From: Autumnicola sp041679265 | Lineage (GTDB): Bacteria > Bacteroidota > Bacteroidia > Flavobacteriales > Flavobacteriaceae | Length of the DNA: 64,000 nucleotides | Assembly (NCBI RefSeq): GCF_041679265.1 | Contig: NZ_JBGFSM010000004.1 | Span: 124,001 to 188,000 of the forward strand | Direction: 5' to 3' | Shown: piece by piece, positions 27,792 to 35,885 of the stretch | How positions within the stretch are numbered: position 1 is the first letter of the stretch | Layout of the letters: every line of letters begins with the position of its first letter | Notes under the pieces: model-generated | What the model saw: only the letters and a program-made list of their open reading frames with translations | Told to the model about the DNA's origin: nothing | Databases searched by the model: none | Made by a program: the position numbers and the translations under genes

Positions 27792-29534
27792 ATGTTTGAA
27801 ATTTCAGAATTAAAAGCTAAGAAACTTCCTGAGCTTCAGGAGATAGCTAAAACTTTAAACGTACCAAAGTTTAGAAGTCTTAAAAAATTAGATTTGGTTT
27901 ACCAGATTCTGGATTATCAGGCTTCAAATCCCAACAAAGTAAAAGAAGCATTAACTGATGAACCAGAAGAGAGCTCATCCTCTTCAACCGCGGCATCTGC
28001 AGCGGCATCAGAGAGCAAGCCCAAAAGAAGCAAGGGAGGAAAAATTGGCAGTAACAAAAGGCCTCCACAGCAGGATAAATCTTCAAGACCTGAAGACACT
28101 ACTGATGCTACAAATAAGGATCCTAAAGCTTCTCATTCTAATTCTAAAAAAGCAGGGTCGGAAAAAGCAGCTTCCAAAAGCCGCCCCAAGAGTACTTCTA
28201 CCCGGGATAATAAAGAGGATAACTCCTCCAAAAACGGCAATACTCATAGGGAGAACCGTGACTCCAAAAAGGACAACCGCAACAAGAAAGATAGTAATAA
28301 CAACAGCAGCAACAACGGCAACAGCAGCAATAGCAATAGCAGCGGCAATAAAGACAATTCCCACAAGAATAGCGGCAATAGAGATAACCGCAACCGCTAC
28401 CGCGAACCAGATTATGAGTTTGATGCCATTATAGAAAGTGAGGGAGTACTGGACATTATGCAGGACAATTATGGTTTCCTGAGATCTTCAGATTATAATT
28501 ACCTTACTTCTCCCGATGATATTTATGTTTCCCAGTCACAAATAAGATTGTTTGGATTAAAAACAGGAGATACTGTTTTAGGGCAAATTCGTCCTCCAAA
28601 AGAGGGAGAAAAATATTTTCCACTTATTAAAATCAGCAAAATTAACGGGCTGGACCCACAGGTAGTACGTGACCGCGTATCGTTTGAACACCTAACCCCG
28701 CTTTTCCCAAAGGAAAAGTTTAATATTGCTGAAAAACAGAGCAGTATTTCTACCAGGATTATGGACCTGTTCTCCCCTATTGGAAAAGGACAGCGTGGGA
28801 TGATTGTTTCCCAACCTAAAACTGGTAAAACAATGTTGCTGAAAGATATCGCCAATGCAATTGCGGCAAATCACCCTGAAGTTTATCAGATCGTCCTTTT
28901 AATAGACGAGCGTCCTGAAGAGGTGACCGATATGCAGCGAAATGTAAAAGGAGAAGTGGTGGCTTCTACTTTCGACAAAGAAGCACATGAACATGTAAGA
29001 GTTGCCAATATTGTCCTGGAAAAAGCAAAAAGACTGGTAGAATGCGGCCATGATGTGGTGATCTTACTGGATTCTATAACCAGGCTGGCCAGGGCTTACA
29101 ACACTGTACAACCTGCCAGTGGTAAGGTATTAAGCGGTGGTGTGGATGCCAATGCATTGCATAAGCCTAAACGTTTCTTTGGTGCAGCGCGAAATATTGA
29201 AAACGGAGGTTCTCTTTCTATTATCGCTACCGCACTTACAGAAACCGGCTCTAAGATGGACGAGGTGATCTTTGAAGAATTTAAAGGAACAGGTAACATG
29301 GAACTTCAGTTAGACAGGAGAATTTCCAACAGAAGGATTTTCCCTGCTATCGACCTTATTTCTTCAAGCACGCGTCGCGACGATCTTTTACTGGACGAAG
29401 CTACCATACAAAGAATGTGGGTGCTTAGAAAATATCTTGCCGATATGAACCCTATAGAAGCGATGGAATTTATTAATGACAGGGTAAAACAAACCCAAAA
29501 CAACGAGGAGTTCTTAATCTCTATGAACGGCTAA
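27792..29534 (+). CDS. rho: Transcription termination factor Rho with long disordered insert
   Basis: Rho is a hexameric RNA helicase that ends transcription. The 580-residue protein has an N-terminal Rho_N helical domain (1-50: LKAKKLPELQEIAKTLNV). Then comes a low-complexity insert rich in Asn, Ser, Lys and Gly (about 55-205), the RNA-binding cold-shock fold (GVLDIMQDNYGFLRSS, about 216-232), Walker A QPKTGKTM (about 340) and the Walker B/R-loop region VVILLDSITRLARAYN (about 422). E. coli Rho is 419 residues; the excess is the insert. In Bacteroides a Rho insert of this kind has been reported to promote phase separation. A leader of nearly 200 bp precedes the gene. Confidence 0.97.
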   Translation: MFEISELKAKKLPELQEIAKTLNVPKFRSLKKLDLVYQILDYQASNPNKVKEALTDEPEESSSSSTAASAAASESKPKRSKGGKIGSNKRPPQQDKSSRPEDTTDATNKDPKASHSNSKKAGSEKAASKSRPKSTSTRDNKEDNSSKNGNTHRENRDSKKDNRNKKDSNNNSSNNGNSSNSNSSGNKDNSHKNSGNRDNRNRYREPDYEFDAIIESEGVLDIMQDNYGFLRSSDYNYLTSPDDIYVSQSQIRLFGLKTGDTVLGQIRPPKEGEKYFPLIKISKINGLDPQVVRDRVSFEHLTPLFPKEKFNIAEKQSSISTRIMDLFSPIGKGQRGMIVSQPKTGKTMLLKDIANAIAANHPEVYQIVLLIDERPEEVTDMQRNVKGEVVASTFDKEAHEHVRVANIVLEKAKRLVECGHDVVILLDSITRLARAYNTVQPASGKVLSGGVDANALHKPKRFFGAARNIENGGSLSIIATALTETGSKMDEVIFEEFKGTGNMELQLDRRISNRRIFPAIDLISSSTRRDDLLLDEATIQRMWVLRKYLADMNPIEAMEFINDRVKQTQNNEEFLISMNG

Positions 29535-29557
29535 GAATTTGTTCTTTAGATAATATT

Positions 29558-29585
29558 AAACCGGGCAGCGATGTCCGGTTTTTTT
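29558..29585 (+). terminator. Terminator of rho
   Basis: AAACCGG (29558-29564) pairs with CCGGTTT (29575-29581), followed by more T, 24 bp after the rho stop codon. Confidence 0.75.
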
Positions 29586-29695
29586 ATGCCATGAAAATAG
29601 CCGGCTTTTTCCACCTGCAACTTCCTGAAAACAAAAAAAACCTCTCCATTTCTGAAGAGGTTTTGATTTCTCGAGCGGGAGAGCCACCTACGTTA

Positions 29696-29768
29696 CACTT
29701 CGGTCGCCAGGCCGGGTTCCCCTCAATAAACCTGGTACAGGGTTCTCCCCCTGTCTGTTTCCGAAGTG
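29696..29768. repeat. 73-bp three-stem palindromic element inside the tandem unit
   Basis: CACTTCGG (29696-29703) pairs with CCGAAGTG (29761-29768). Inside, CCAGG (29707-29711) pairs with CCTGG (29731-29735), and ACAGGG (29737-29742) pairs with CCCTGT (29749-29754). In the second copy (right half 29952-30018) the last stem is GACAGG/CCGGTC, slid by one base with one mismatch. Folding was judged by eye. Confidence 0.7.
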
Positions 29769-29851
29769 AAATTCGAAAACAAAAAAAACCTCTCCATTTC
29801 TGAAGAGGTTTTGATTTCTCGAGCGGGAGAGCCACCTACGTTACACTTCGG

Positions 29852-29951
29852 NNNNNNNNNNNNNNNNNNNNNNNNNNNNNNNNNNNNNNNNNNNNNNNNN
29901 NNNNNNNNNNNNNNNNNNNNNNNNNNNNNNNNNNNNNNNNNNNNNNNNNNN
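29852..29951. other. Assembly gap (100 N)
   Basis: The gap falls between CTTCGG and TCGCCAGG, exactly where copy one of the array is continuous. The round length marks it as a placeholder, so an unknown whole number of repeat units may be missing. Confidence 0.98.
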
Positions 29952-30028
29952 TCGCCAGGCCGGGTTCCCCTCAATAAACCTGGGACAGGCTTCTCCCCCG
30001 GTCTTTTTCCGAAGTGAAATTCGAAAAC

Positions 30029-30060
30029 AAAAAAAACCTCTCCATTTCTGAAGAGGTTTT
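30029..30060 (-). terminator. Terminator of tRNA-Gly
   Basis: On the minus strand AAAACCTCT (30060-30052) pairs with AGAGGTTTT (30041-30033) and is followed by a T8 tract. It lies about 10 bp past the tRNA 3' end. The same hairpin is repeated in the other array units. Confidence 0.8.
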
Positions 30061-30069
30061 GATTTCTCG

Positions 30070-30142
30070 AGCGGGAGACCGGGTTCGAACCGGCGACATT
30101 CAGCTTGGAAGGCTGACGCTCTACCAACTGAGCTACTCCCGC
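30070..30142 (-). tRNA. tRNA-Gly (anticodon TCC)
   Basis: The 73-nt minus-strand sequence folds as a cloverleaf. The acceptor GCGGGAG pairs with CTCCCGC, with discriminator T. The D-arm is GCTC...GAGC, the anticodon stem TCAGC/GCTGA holds loop CTTCCAA, and the T-arm is GCCGG TTCGAAC CCGGT (the outer G-T closes it). Anticodon TCC reads GGA/GGG glycine codons. CCA is not encoded. Its 3' end and terminator are copied in the downstream array. Confidence 0.97.
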
Positions 30143-30152
30143 CTTTGCACTG

Positions 30153-30160
30153 CAAATATA
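30153..30160 (-). promoter_or_regulatory. -7 element of the tRNA-Gly promoter
   Basis: The minus strand reads TATATTTG, perfect TAnnTTTG and identical to that of tRNA-Arg. A TTG lies 21 bp upstream (30184-30182). Confidence 0.6.
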
Positions 30161-30190
30161 AAGTTTAAGTTTTTCAACTTCCAAAAAAAC

Positions 30191-30643
30191 TTATAGCTTT
30201 TTTAAAAAATGATACCCCTTAATCACATAGCCTTCATTCATATAAAATTTGTGAGAGCGGTAATTTTGTACATAACTGTTTAACTCTGCAGTTTCGCAAT
30301 TTTTCTGCCTGGCATAATTATGTATAAAATCCAGGAGCTGCTTCCCTATTCCTTTATTTTGATATTCCTCCAAAATAAAAATATGGTCCGGCTCGCAACT
30401 TCTGCCGGCATAATAGCGCGTCATGAACCAAAGCCCAAATATCCCAATCATTTTTTCATTCACATAAATACCAAAACATTCATAGTTTTGATCAAGCATT
30501 TCCCTGAATCTTTGCTTTAGCAGCTGTTCATGGATTTCCTCCTGAGAAAGCTTCTGGATAAATGGAATAATACTGTCTATATCTTCTTTTAAAATCTTGT
30601 TAAATGCCGGTTGCATAAAGGAGTTTTCTGCTAAAATAATCAT
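30191..30643 (-). CDS. GNAT family N-acetyltransferase
   Basis: This 150-residue protein has the GNAT acetyl-CoA-binding motif in EEYQNKGIGKQLLDFIHNYARQ (Q/R-x-x-G-x-G/A), preceded by the beta-strand pair IYVNEKMIGIFGLWF and DHIFILEEY. The C-terminal FYMNEGYVIKGYHFLKK is also typical. It would acetylate an amine on a protein or small molecule; which one is unknown. It diverges from the ClpP-like gene across about 40 bp. Confidence 0.88.
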   Translation of the reverse strand: MIILAENSFMQPAFNKILKEDIDSIIPFIQKLSQEEIHEQLLKQRFREMLDQNYECFGIYVNEKMIGIFGLWFMTRYYAGRSCEPDHIFILEEYQNKGIGKQLLDFIHNYARQKNCETAELNSYVQNYRSHKFYMNEGYVIKGYHFLKKL

Positions 30644-30684
30644 ATTTTTAGCCTGAACTAGATTGGATAATATTTATAACAGAT

Positions 30685-31236
30685 ATGAAAGATAAAACCG
30701 GTAAAATTCAGGATTTAATAGATGCTAAATTCCTTAAGGAACGCAAAGTATTTCTTTGGGGAATGGTAAACGATAAAACTGCAAAACATGTAATAGATCG
30801 TTTGATGTATCTGGACCTGGACGGAGATGAAGAAATACAATTATTTATAAACAGCCCGGGAGGTTACGTGACCGATGGTTTTGCTATTTATGATACTATT
30901 AAATCCCTTAACAGTCCTGTTTCTACTATTTGTACAGGATTAGCAGCCTCTATGGGCTCTATTTTACTTTCTGTAGGAACCAAAGGCAGGAGGTTTATAC
31001 AGCCACACGCAAAGGTAATGATTCATCAGCCAAGCGGTGGTGCGAGAGGACAGGCTTCGAATATTGAAATTCAGGCAAATGAAATCCTTAAAACCAAAGA
31101 ATTAAGTGCCCAGATCCTTGCTGAGAATTGCGGGCAGGAATATCAAAGGGTGCTTAAGGATTTTAACCGCGATTACTGGATGGACGCAGAAGAATCCCTG
31201 GAATATGGCATAGTGGATGGCATTCAAAAAAAGTAG
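30685..31236 (+). CDS. clpP: ClpP-family ATP-dependent protease subunit
   Basis: The 183-residue protein keeps the serine-protease triad of ClpP: Ser89 in GLAASMGS, His114 in MIHQPSGG and Asp163 in FNRDYWMDAEES. The strand FINSPGGYVTDGFAIYDTI is characteristic. It is shorter at the N-terminus than housekeeping ClpP, which is normally next to clpX and tig and is not so placed here. It may therefore be a second paralogue, which is inference. It is followed after 3 bp by a small acetyltransferase gene. Confidence 0.9.
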   Translation: MKDKTGKIQDLIDAKFLKERKVFLWGMVNDKTAKHVIDRLMYLDLDGDEEIQLFINSPGGYVTDGFAIYDTIKSLNSPVSTICTGLAASMGSILLSVGTKGRRFIQPHAKVMIHQPSGGARGQASNIEIQANEILKTKELSAQILAENCGQEYQRVLKDFNRDYWMDAEESLEYGIVDGIQKK

Positions 31237-31239
31237 CCT

Positions 31240-31530
31240 ATGGAAATTAAACACAAGGAAAGCGACAGCAGGGGAATGTTCTATATTGAAGGGGAAAAAG
31301 GAATAATTGCTGAACTCACCTATCAAAAACAGGAAAACAATATAATTGTTATAGACCATACCAAAGTAGATCGTAGAAAGGAAGGGCAGGGATTAGCTAC
31401 CAGCCTGGTTAAAAAAGCGGTGGAATTTGCGCGTGAAAAGAACCTCAAAATTGATCCGCTGTGCCCCTTTGCTGAAGTACAATTTGAAAGGTACAATTCC
31501 TATAGTGATGTAAGGGCTTCAAGATATTGA
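31240..31530 (+). CDS. Small GNAT-like N-acetyltransferase (NATD1/YjdJ type)
   Basis: This 96-residue protein is the minimal GNAT form. It has the N-terminal strands SRGMFYIEGEKGIIAELTY, the acetyl-CoA loop RRKEGQGLATSLVKKAVEFAR, and the closing KIDPLCPFAEVQFER typical of this class. Its substrate is unknown. It is co-transcribed with the ClpP-like gene (3 bp gap). Its stop codon lies inside the terminator stem that follows. Confidence 0.88.
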   Translation: MEIKHKESDSRGMFYIEGEKGIIAELTYQKQENNIIVIDHTKVDRRKEGQGLATSLVKKAVEFAREKNLKIDPLCPFAEVQFERYNSYSDVRASRY

Positions 31531-31541
31531 AGCCTTTTTTT
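31515..31541 (+). terminator. Terminator overlapping the end of the small acetyltransferase gene
   Basis: GGCTTCAA (31515-31522) pairs with TTGAAGCC (31527-31534) around GATA, followed by seven T. The stop codon TGA at 31528-31530 is part of the stem. Confidence 0.85.
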
Positions 31542-31577
31542 ATTCTGCCATTTTCTCGAATCTCCTAAACCTTTAGT

Positions 31578-33200
31578 ATGTTCCGCTATAGAACCCGCTT
31601 TTTGACCGTCTTTGTATTATCTATGCTCTTTTCCTGTAAAAATGAAAAAGAAGATCAGGATTTTCTAAAAAAAGTACCGGGAACCAGGGAAGAAACCATT
31701 GATCCCCTTGCAGAAAGCTCTATAATCGCAGATTTTTTTTTAGATGCAACCAAAGCAGGGGAATTGAAATTAGCTAATCCTGAAGCGGTAGCCAAATATT
31801 ATAAATCTCAAAATTTCGCGCCGGCCTGGAAAAATAAAGCACTGCGGAAAGAACTGTTGGAAAATGTTCAATCTATTTCTAAAGAAGGGCTAGATCCCAC
31901 AGATTATCATTTTGAATACCTAAAAAAATCCCTGGCAGATCCTGCAAATCTGGATAAACAGGAAAAAGGACAACTGGAAATACTATTAACCGATTCTTTT
32001 TACCGCCTTCTGCACGATCTATACTACGGAAAGCTAAATCCAAAAGAGTTATTTGAAATCTGGGATCTTAAGAAAGACAGTATTAATATTCCGCAATTAA
32101 TGAAAGAGACATTCTCAGAAGCTTCAATTACTAAAACATTAAATTCAGTTAAACCGCATCATCAGGTATATTCAGGGCTAAAAAAATCTTTGGCCGAATA
32201 TGCTTCAACTTCAGAAGAAAATATCACTACTGTTAATGAAGGGCCCACCATAAAACCCGGTGAAAATGATCCCAGGATCCCTTCCGTGGTAAAAAGACTG
32301 AAAGAACTGGATTTTTCCGTAGAAAAAGATTCGACAACGGCTTATACTACCGGTATTCAGGACGCGGTAAAAAATTTTCAGCAGAAATATGGGTTGGAAA
32401 TAGATGGCATTATTGGCAGAAGCACCATCAGGAATTTAAATAAAACCCAAACAGACCGGCGGAAACAAATTTTGGCAAATCTTGAGCGATGGCGATGGTT
32501 TCCAAGGGATTTTGGAAATCACTATATTATGGTAAATATTCCAGATTTTGAACTTACGGTGGTACGAGATGGCGATACCGTAGCAAAACACAAAGTAATG
32601 GTGGGAGTGCAGGCCAGGAAAACACCCGTTTTTTCTGATGAAATTGAATATGTGGTTTACAATCCAACATGGACTATCCCTCCTACAATTAAAAAGAATG
32701 ATGTGATCCCGGGAGCGGCCAGAAATATCGCTTACCTGAGAAACCGCAATCTTAAGGTTTACAGTGCCGCGGGAGAACCAGTAGATCCTTCTACTATTGA
32801 CTGGAATGCTGCCGAAGCATTAAATTACACGTACCGGCAGGAAGCCGGCAGAACAAATCCATTAGGAAGGGTAAAGATAATTTATCCAAACCAGTACCTG
32901 ATTTATCTACATGACACTCCTTCCAAGGCTTTCTTCGAAAAGAACTCGCGGGCGCAAAGCTCGGGCTGCGTAAGGGTTCAGGATGCCATTGGATTATCAA
33001 AATATCTCCTGAACAACCGGGAGAATTATTCTTCAGAAAAAATTGATAGTATTATCGCTTCAGGAAAAACAACTAAAATACAGGTCACCCAGCCGGTGAA
33101 GGTCTACCATCTTTACTGGACCGCCTGGAGAGAGAACAACGGCACCTATTTTACTGAAGATATTTATGATACCGATGAAAAAATTTATAAACGCTTATAA
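31578..33200 (+). CDS. L,D-transpeptidase (YcbB-type) lipoprotein
   Basis: This 540-residue protein forms or remodels 3-3 cross-links in peptidoglycan. The signal ends in LSMLFSC, so it is a lipoprotein. An N-terminal helical domain (residues 60-215) precedes a peptidoglycan-binding domain (about 255-295: VKNFQQKYGLEIDGIIGRST). The YkuD catalytic domain follows, with HDTPSKAFF and SSGCVRV, nucleophile Cys464. Domain order and length fit the E. coli YcbB (LdtD) group. It converges with a second transpeptidase-like gene. Confidence 0.93.
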   Translation: MFRYRTRFLTVFVLSMLFSCKNEKEDQDFLKKVPGTREETIDPLAESSIIADFFLDATKAGELKLANPEAVAKYYKSQNFAPAWKNKALRKELLENVQSISKEGLDPTDYHFEYLKKSLADPANLDKQEKGQLEILLTDSFYRLLHDLYYGKLNPKELFEIWDLKKDSINIPQLMKETFSEASITKTLNSVKPHHQVYSGLKKSLAEYASTSEENITTVNEGPTIKPGENDPRIPSVVKRLKELDFSVEKDSTTAYTTGIQDAVKNFQQKYGLEIDGIIGRSTIRNLNKTQTDRRKQILANLERWRWFPRDFGNHYIMVNIPDFELTVVRDGDTVAKHKVMVGVQARKTPVFSDEIEYVVYNPTWTIPPTIKKNDVIPGAARNIAYLRNRNLKVYSAAGEPVDPSTIDWNAAEALNYTYRQEAGRTNPLGRVKIIYPNQYLIYLHDTPSKAFFEKNSRAQSSGCVRVQDAIGLSKYLLNNRENYSSEKIDSIIASGKTTKIQVTQPVKVYHLYWTAWRENNGTYFTEDIYDTDEKIYKRL

Positions 33201-33203
33201 AGT

Positions 33204-33232
33204 AAAATCCCACCATGTGGCGGGACTTTTCA
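33204..33232. terminator. Weak bidirectional terminator between convergent genes
   Basis: TCCCACC and GGCGGGA pair with one A-C mismatch around ATGT, flanked by A-run and T-run, between the two convergent transpeptidase genes. Confidence 0.5.
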
Positions 33233-33255
33233 ATTAACACTAAACTTTTCCGGAA

Positions 33256-34014
33256 TTACACCGTAGGATAATTCAGGTAGGACGATTTTTCCTGGTAATT
33301 CTTAGAATTTTTGTGAATATAAACCACAGATTCTCCTTTAATGGTATTTATAAGGTCTTTTGCGAGATTATTAGGAACCGCCGGGCAGCCGTAGCTCCTG
33401 CCAAGCCTTCCGTATTTTTGAATAAATGCCGGAGTGGCATAATCTGCCCCGTGAATAACCACATACCTTTTACGGGCATTGGAATTAAATCTTTTTTCCT
33501 TTCCGTCTATAAATAAGGACAAACCGTTTTTTCCGTAGTAGGTTTCGCCAGTAACATAAAATCCCAGAGAGCTTTGTAAAGAATTAGGCGTGTTTGAAAA
33601 GTTTCTTGCAAATTCCCCACCGGTATTCTTCCCATGAGAAGTGAAGGTATTAAAAAGTACCTTTTGGTTCTTCATGTCCAGTATCCACATTCTCTTTTCC
33701 TTAGAGGAGAGATCAAAATCTATAATAGTAAGGATCTTTTTATTAACCAGTCCTTCTTTCTCTAATTTATAGTAGCCTTTCATCCCTTCTTCAAAAACCC
33801 CGGGAGCCGGCATGTTTGCATTATTTTCAATAAAAGCATTATAAGTATTACTTACCTTTTCTTCAAAACCCACAGAGGCTTTTTTTGAAAGGGCATCTAC
33901 TACTAGTACTGACCTGGAATCATTTCTATTTTCTTCTTCATTTAATTTATCTTTAGCGCTGAAAGCAAAAGAGAAACACAATACAGCTACCACAGTCAGG
34001 AATCGATACGTCAT
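33256..34014 (-). CDS. Murein L,D-transpeptidase catalytic-domain family protein
   Basis: The 252-residue protein has a secretion signal (FLTVVAVLCFSFAFSAK) and a C-terminal domain with the YVVIHGADYATP and RSYGCPAVP segments of the L,D-transpeptidase catalytic family. The conserved His and Cys are in place. The family is common in Bacteroidota and usually about 200-250 residues, so this is full length. It should act on periplasmic peptidoglycan. It is convergent with the YcbB-type gene. Confidence 0.88.
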   Translation of the reverse strand: MTYRFLTVVAVLCFSFAFSAKDKLNEEENRNDSRSVLVVDALSKKASVGFEEKVSNTYNAFIENNANMPAPGVFEEGMKGYYKLEKEGLVNKKILTIIDFDLSSKEKRMWILDMKNQKVLFNTFTSHGKNTGGEFARNFSNTPNSLQSSLGFYVTGETYYGKNGLSLFIDGKEKRFNSNARKRYVVIHGADYATPAFIQKYGRLGRSYGCPAVPNNLAKDLINTIKGESVVYIHKNSKNYQEKSSYLNYPTV

Positions 34015-34351
34015 ATAAAAGAGATTTTAAGATTTAAAGTCTGTTAATAAATTCCAAAGGTTGTGCCAACATACAAAAAAAATTGCTTAATTGCCTGAGG
34101 AGACCCTAATTTCCCTAATTTTAACATTTAATTGCTAAATTACAGCTAGTTAGCACCTTTTTGAATTTTATCAAAAACGGAATGCAGTTGTAATTATTGT
34201 CTGCGAATGCACTTTATAATGTTAAAATTTTAGAGCAGAAAAAGTAAAAGTTTTGCGAATTCAGGGCCTTTTTTAATAAAACATTATAGGCGCATATTTA
34301 ATAGCCCGGTGTATTGTTTTTATCTTTACGCCCGAATTTGAAAACTTCAAG
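34015..34351. other. Divergent intergenic region
   Basis: This 337-bp AT-rich stretch separates the transpeptidase (minus) and gpmI (plus). It must carry both promoters. AACCTTTG on the minus strand (34058-34065) is one base from the -7 consensus but lacks a well-placed TTG. No RNA gene or reading frame is seen. Confidence 0.5.
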
Positions 34352-35869
34352 ATGAATAAAAAGGTTTTACTCATGATACTGGATGGCTGGGGCATGACCC
34401 AGGATCCGGAAATATCTGCCATTGCAAAAGCGAATACTCCATTTTTTGATTCCATAATAGAAAAATACCCCCATGCACAATTGCGTACAGATGGGATGAA
34501 TGTTGGACTGCCGGAAGGACAAATGGGAAACAGCGAGGTTGGACATATGAACCTTGGGGCTGGCCGCGTGGTTTACCAGGACCTGGTAAAAATAAATATG
34601 GCCGTGGAAAATAATTCGCTGAAAGATGAACCCGTCTTACAGGAAGCTTTTAATTACGCCATTAAGAATAATAAACCTGTACACTTTATGGGACTGTTAA
34701 GTGATGGTGGCGTACATTCCCATATTAACCACCTGAAGGGTTTGCTTACCGCAGCTGAGGAATTTGGAGTAAAAGATAAATATGTACATGCATTTACTGA
34801 TGGCAGGGATGTAGATCCACATTCCGGAAAAGATTTCATCAGAGAGATTGATGAGCACCTGAAAAAAACCAACGGCAAACTGGCTTCAGTAATTGGGAGG
34901 TATTTTGCCATGGACCGTGACAAGCGCTGGGAAAGAGTAAAAAAGGCCTATGATCTTATTACCAAAGGAGAAGGTTACAAAACCACCAATGCTGCAGAAG
35001 CTGTACAGCGCAGCTACGATAACGACACCAGTGATGAATTTATTGAGCCCATTGTAATGACTGACGATGATGGGAATCCTGTTGCCACGCTAAAGGAAAA
35101 AGAAGTGGTGATTTTCTTTAATTTCAGGACAGACCGGGGCAGGCAACTTACCCAGGCACTTACCCAGCAAGATTTCCCGCAGTACGACATGAAGAAAATG
35201 CCGCTGTATTATGTGACCTTAACAAAGTATGATGATAATTTCACCAACGTGAATGTTGTTTTCAAAAAGGATAATATAAAAACCACTTTGGGCGAGGTCC
35301 TTGAATATACCGGAAAAAAACAAATACGCATTGCCGAAACAGAAAAATACCCACACGTTACCTTTTTCTTTTCCGGCGGAAGGGAAAAACCTTTTAAGGG
35401 CGAAAGCAGGATTATGTGTAATTCTCCCAAGGTGGCGACTTACGATCTGCAGCCAGAAATGAGCGCATATGAAATAAGAGATAAAATAATTCCTGAATTA
35501 AAAGATAAATCGGCAGATTTTATATGTCTCAATTTTGCGAATCCAGATATGGTAGGCCATACAGGTGTTTTTGAAGCTGCCGTAAAAGCATGCGAAACGG
35601 TAGATGAATGTGCAAAAGATGTTGCCGAAACTGCTATGGACAACGGCTATGCGGTAATTGTAATTGCAGATCACGGTAACAGCGAAACCATGATAAATCC
35701 AGATGGCAGCCCAAATACGGCGCATACTACCAATCCTGTACCCCTTATTCTTTTAGATAATGATGTTAAATCCATCAAAAGCGGTAAACTGGGAGATATT
35801 GCACCGACTATATTAAAACTAATGGGAATTGAAAAGCCCGAATTAATGACCCAGGAATCCCTGGTGTAA
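34352..35869 (+). CDS. gpmI: 2,3-bisphosphoglycerate-independent phosphoglycerate mutase
   Basis: This 505-residue, Mn2+-dependent glycolytic enzyme interconverts 3- and 2-phosphoglycerate. It begins MILDGWG (first metal Asp11) and carries the phosphorylated Ser61 in MGNSEVGHMNLGAGR. Other landmarks are HSHINHL, FTDGRDVDPHSG, FFNFRTDRGRQ and IADHGNSE near the C-terminus. Length is standard. A thioredoxin-like lipoprotein gene follows after 16 bp. Confidence 0.97.
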   Translation: MNKKVLLMILDGWGMTQDPEISAIAKANTPFFDSIIEKYPHAQLRTDGMNVGLPEGQMGNSEVGHMNLGAGRVVYQDLVKINMAVENNSLKDEPVLQEAFNYAIKNNKPVHFMGLLSDGGVHSHINHLKGLLTAAEEFGVKDKYVHAFTDGRDVDPHSGKDFIREIDEHLKKTNGKLASVIGRYFAMDRDKRWERVKKAYDLITKGEGYKTTNAAEAVQRSYDNDTSDEFIEPIVMTDDDGNPVATLKEKEVVIFFNFRTDRGRQLTQALTQQDFPQYDMKKMPLYYVTLTKYDDNFTNVNVVFKKDNIKTTLGEVLEYTGKKQIRIAETEKYPHVTFFFSGGREKPFKGESRIMCNSPKVATYDLQPEMSAYEIRDKIIPELKDKSADFICLNFANPDMVGHTGVFEAAVKACETVDECAKDVAETAMDNGYAVIVIADHGNSETMINPDGSPNTAHTTNPVPLILLDNDVKSIKSGKLGDIAPTILKLMGIEKPELMTQESLV

Positions 35870-35885
35870 CCTAACATTTATTTAT

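Larger units (their letters stand above)
29627..30078 (-). repeat. 148-bp tandem array made from the tRNA-Gly tail, interrupted by an assembly gap
   Basis: Unit starts (CCTCTCC) lie at 29641, 29789 and 30037, giving a 148-bp period once the 100 N are removed. The third copy runs into the real tRNA-Gly. On the minus strand each unit contains the 3' acceptor half of tRNA-Gly (CTCCCGC), a hairpin terminator, and a 73-bp multi-stem element bounded by CACTTCGG and CCGAAGTG. Copies differ only around one hairpin. The shared left edge is GAAAACAAAAAAAA. Reading frames through this array are not genes. Confidence 0.9.

Noticed and set aside
29696..29768. 73-bp element as an additional tRNA gene
   Set aside because: The length and outer stem suggest a tRNA, but there is no anticodon arm, no standard T-loop and no D-arm; the inner stems are in the wrong places.
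29627..30078. CRISPR array
   Set aside because: Units are 148 bp and repeat in full without unique spacers, and no cas gene is present.
29627..30142. Integrated mobile element at tRNA-Gly
   Set aside because: The 3' tRNA end is duplicated, but no integrase, relaxase or cargo gene lies between or beside the copies; all neighbours are core genes.
29584..30184. Minus-strand reading frames through the tRNA-Gly tail array
   Set aside because: They read through tandem non-coding repeats, terminator hairpins and N bases, share no domain, and partly overlap the tRNA itself.
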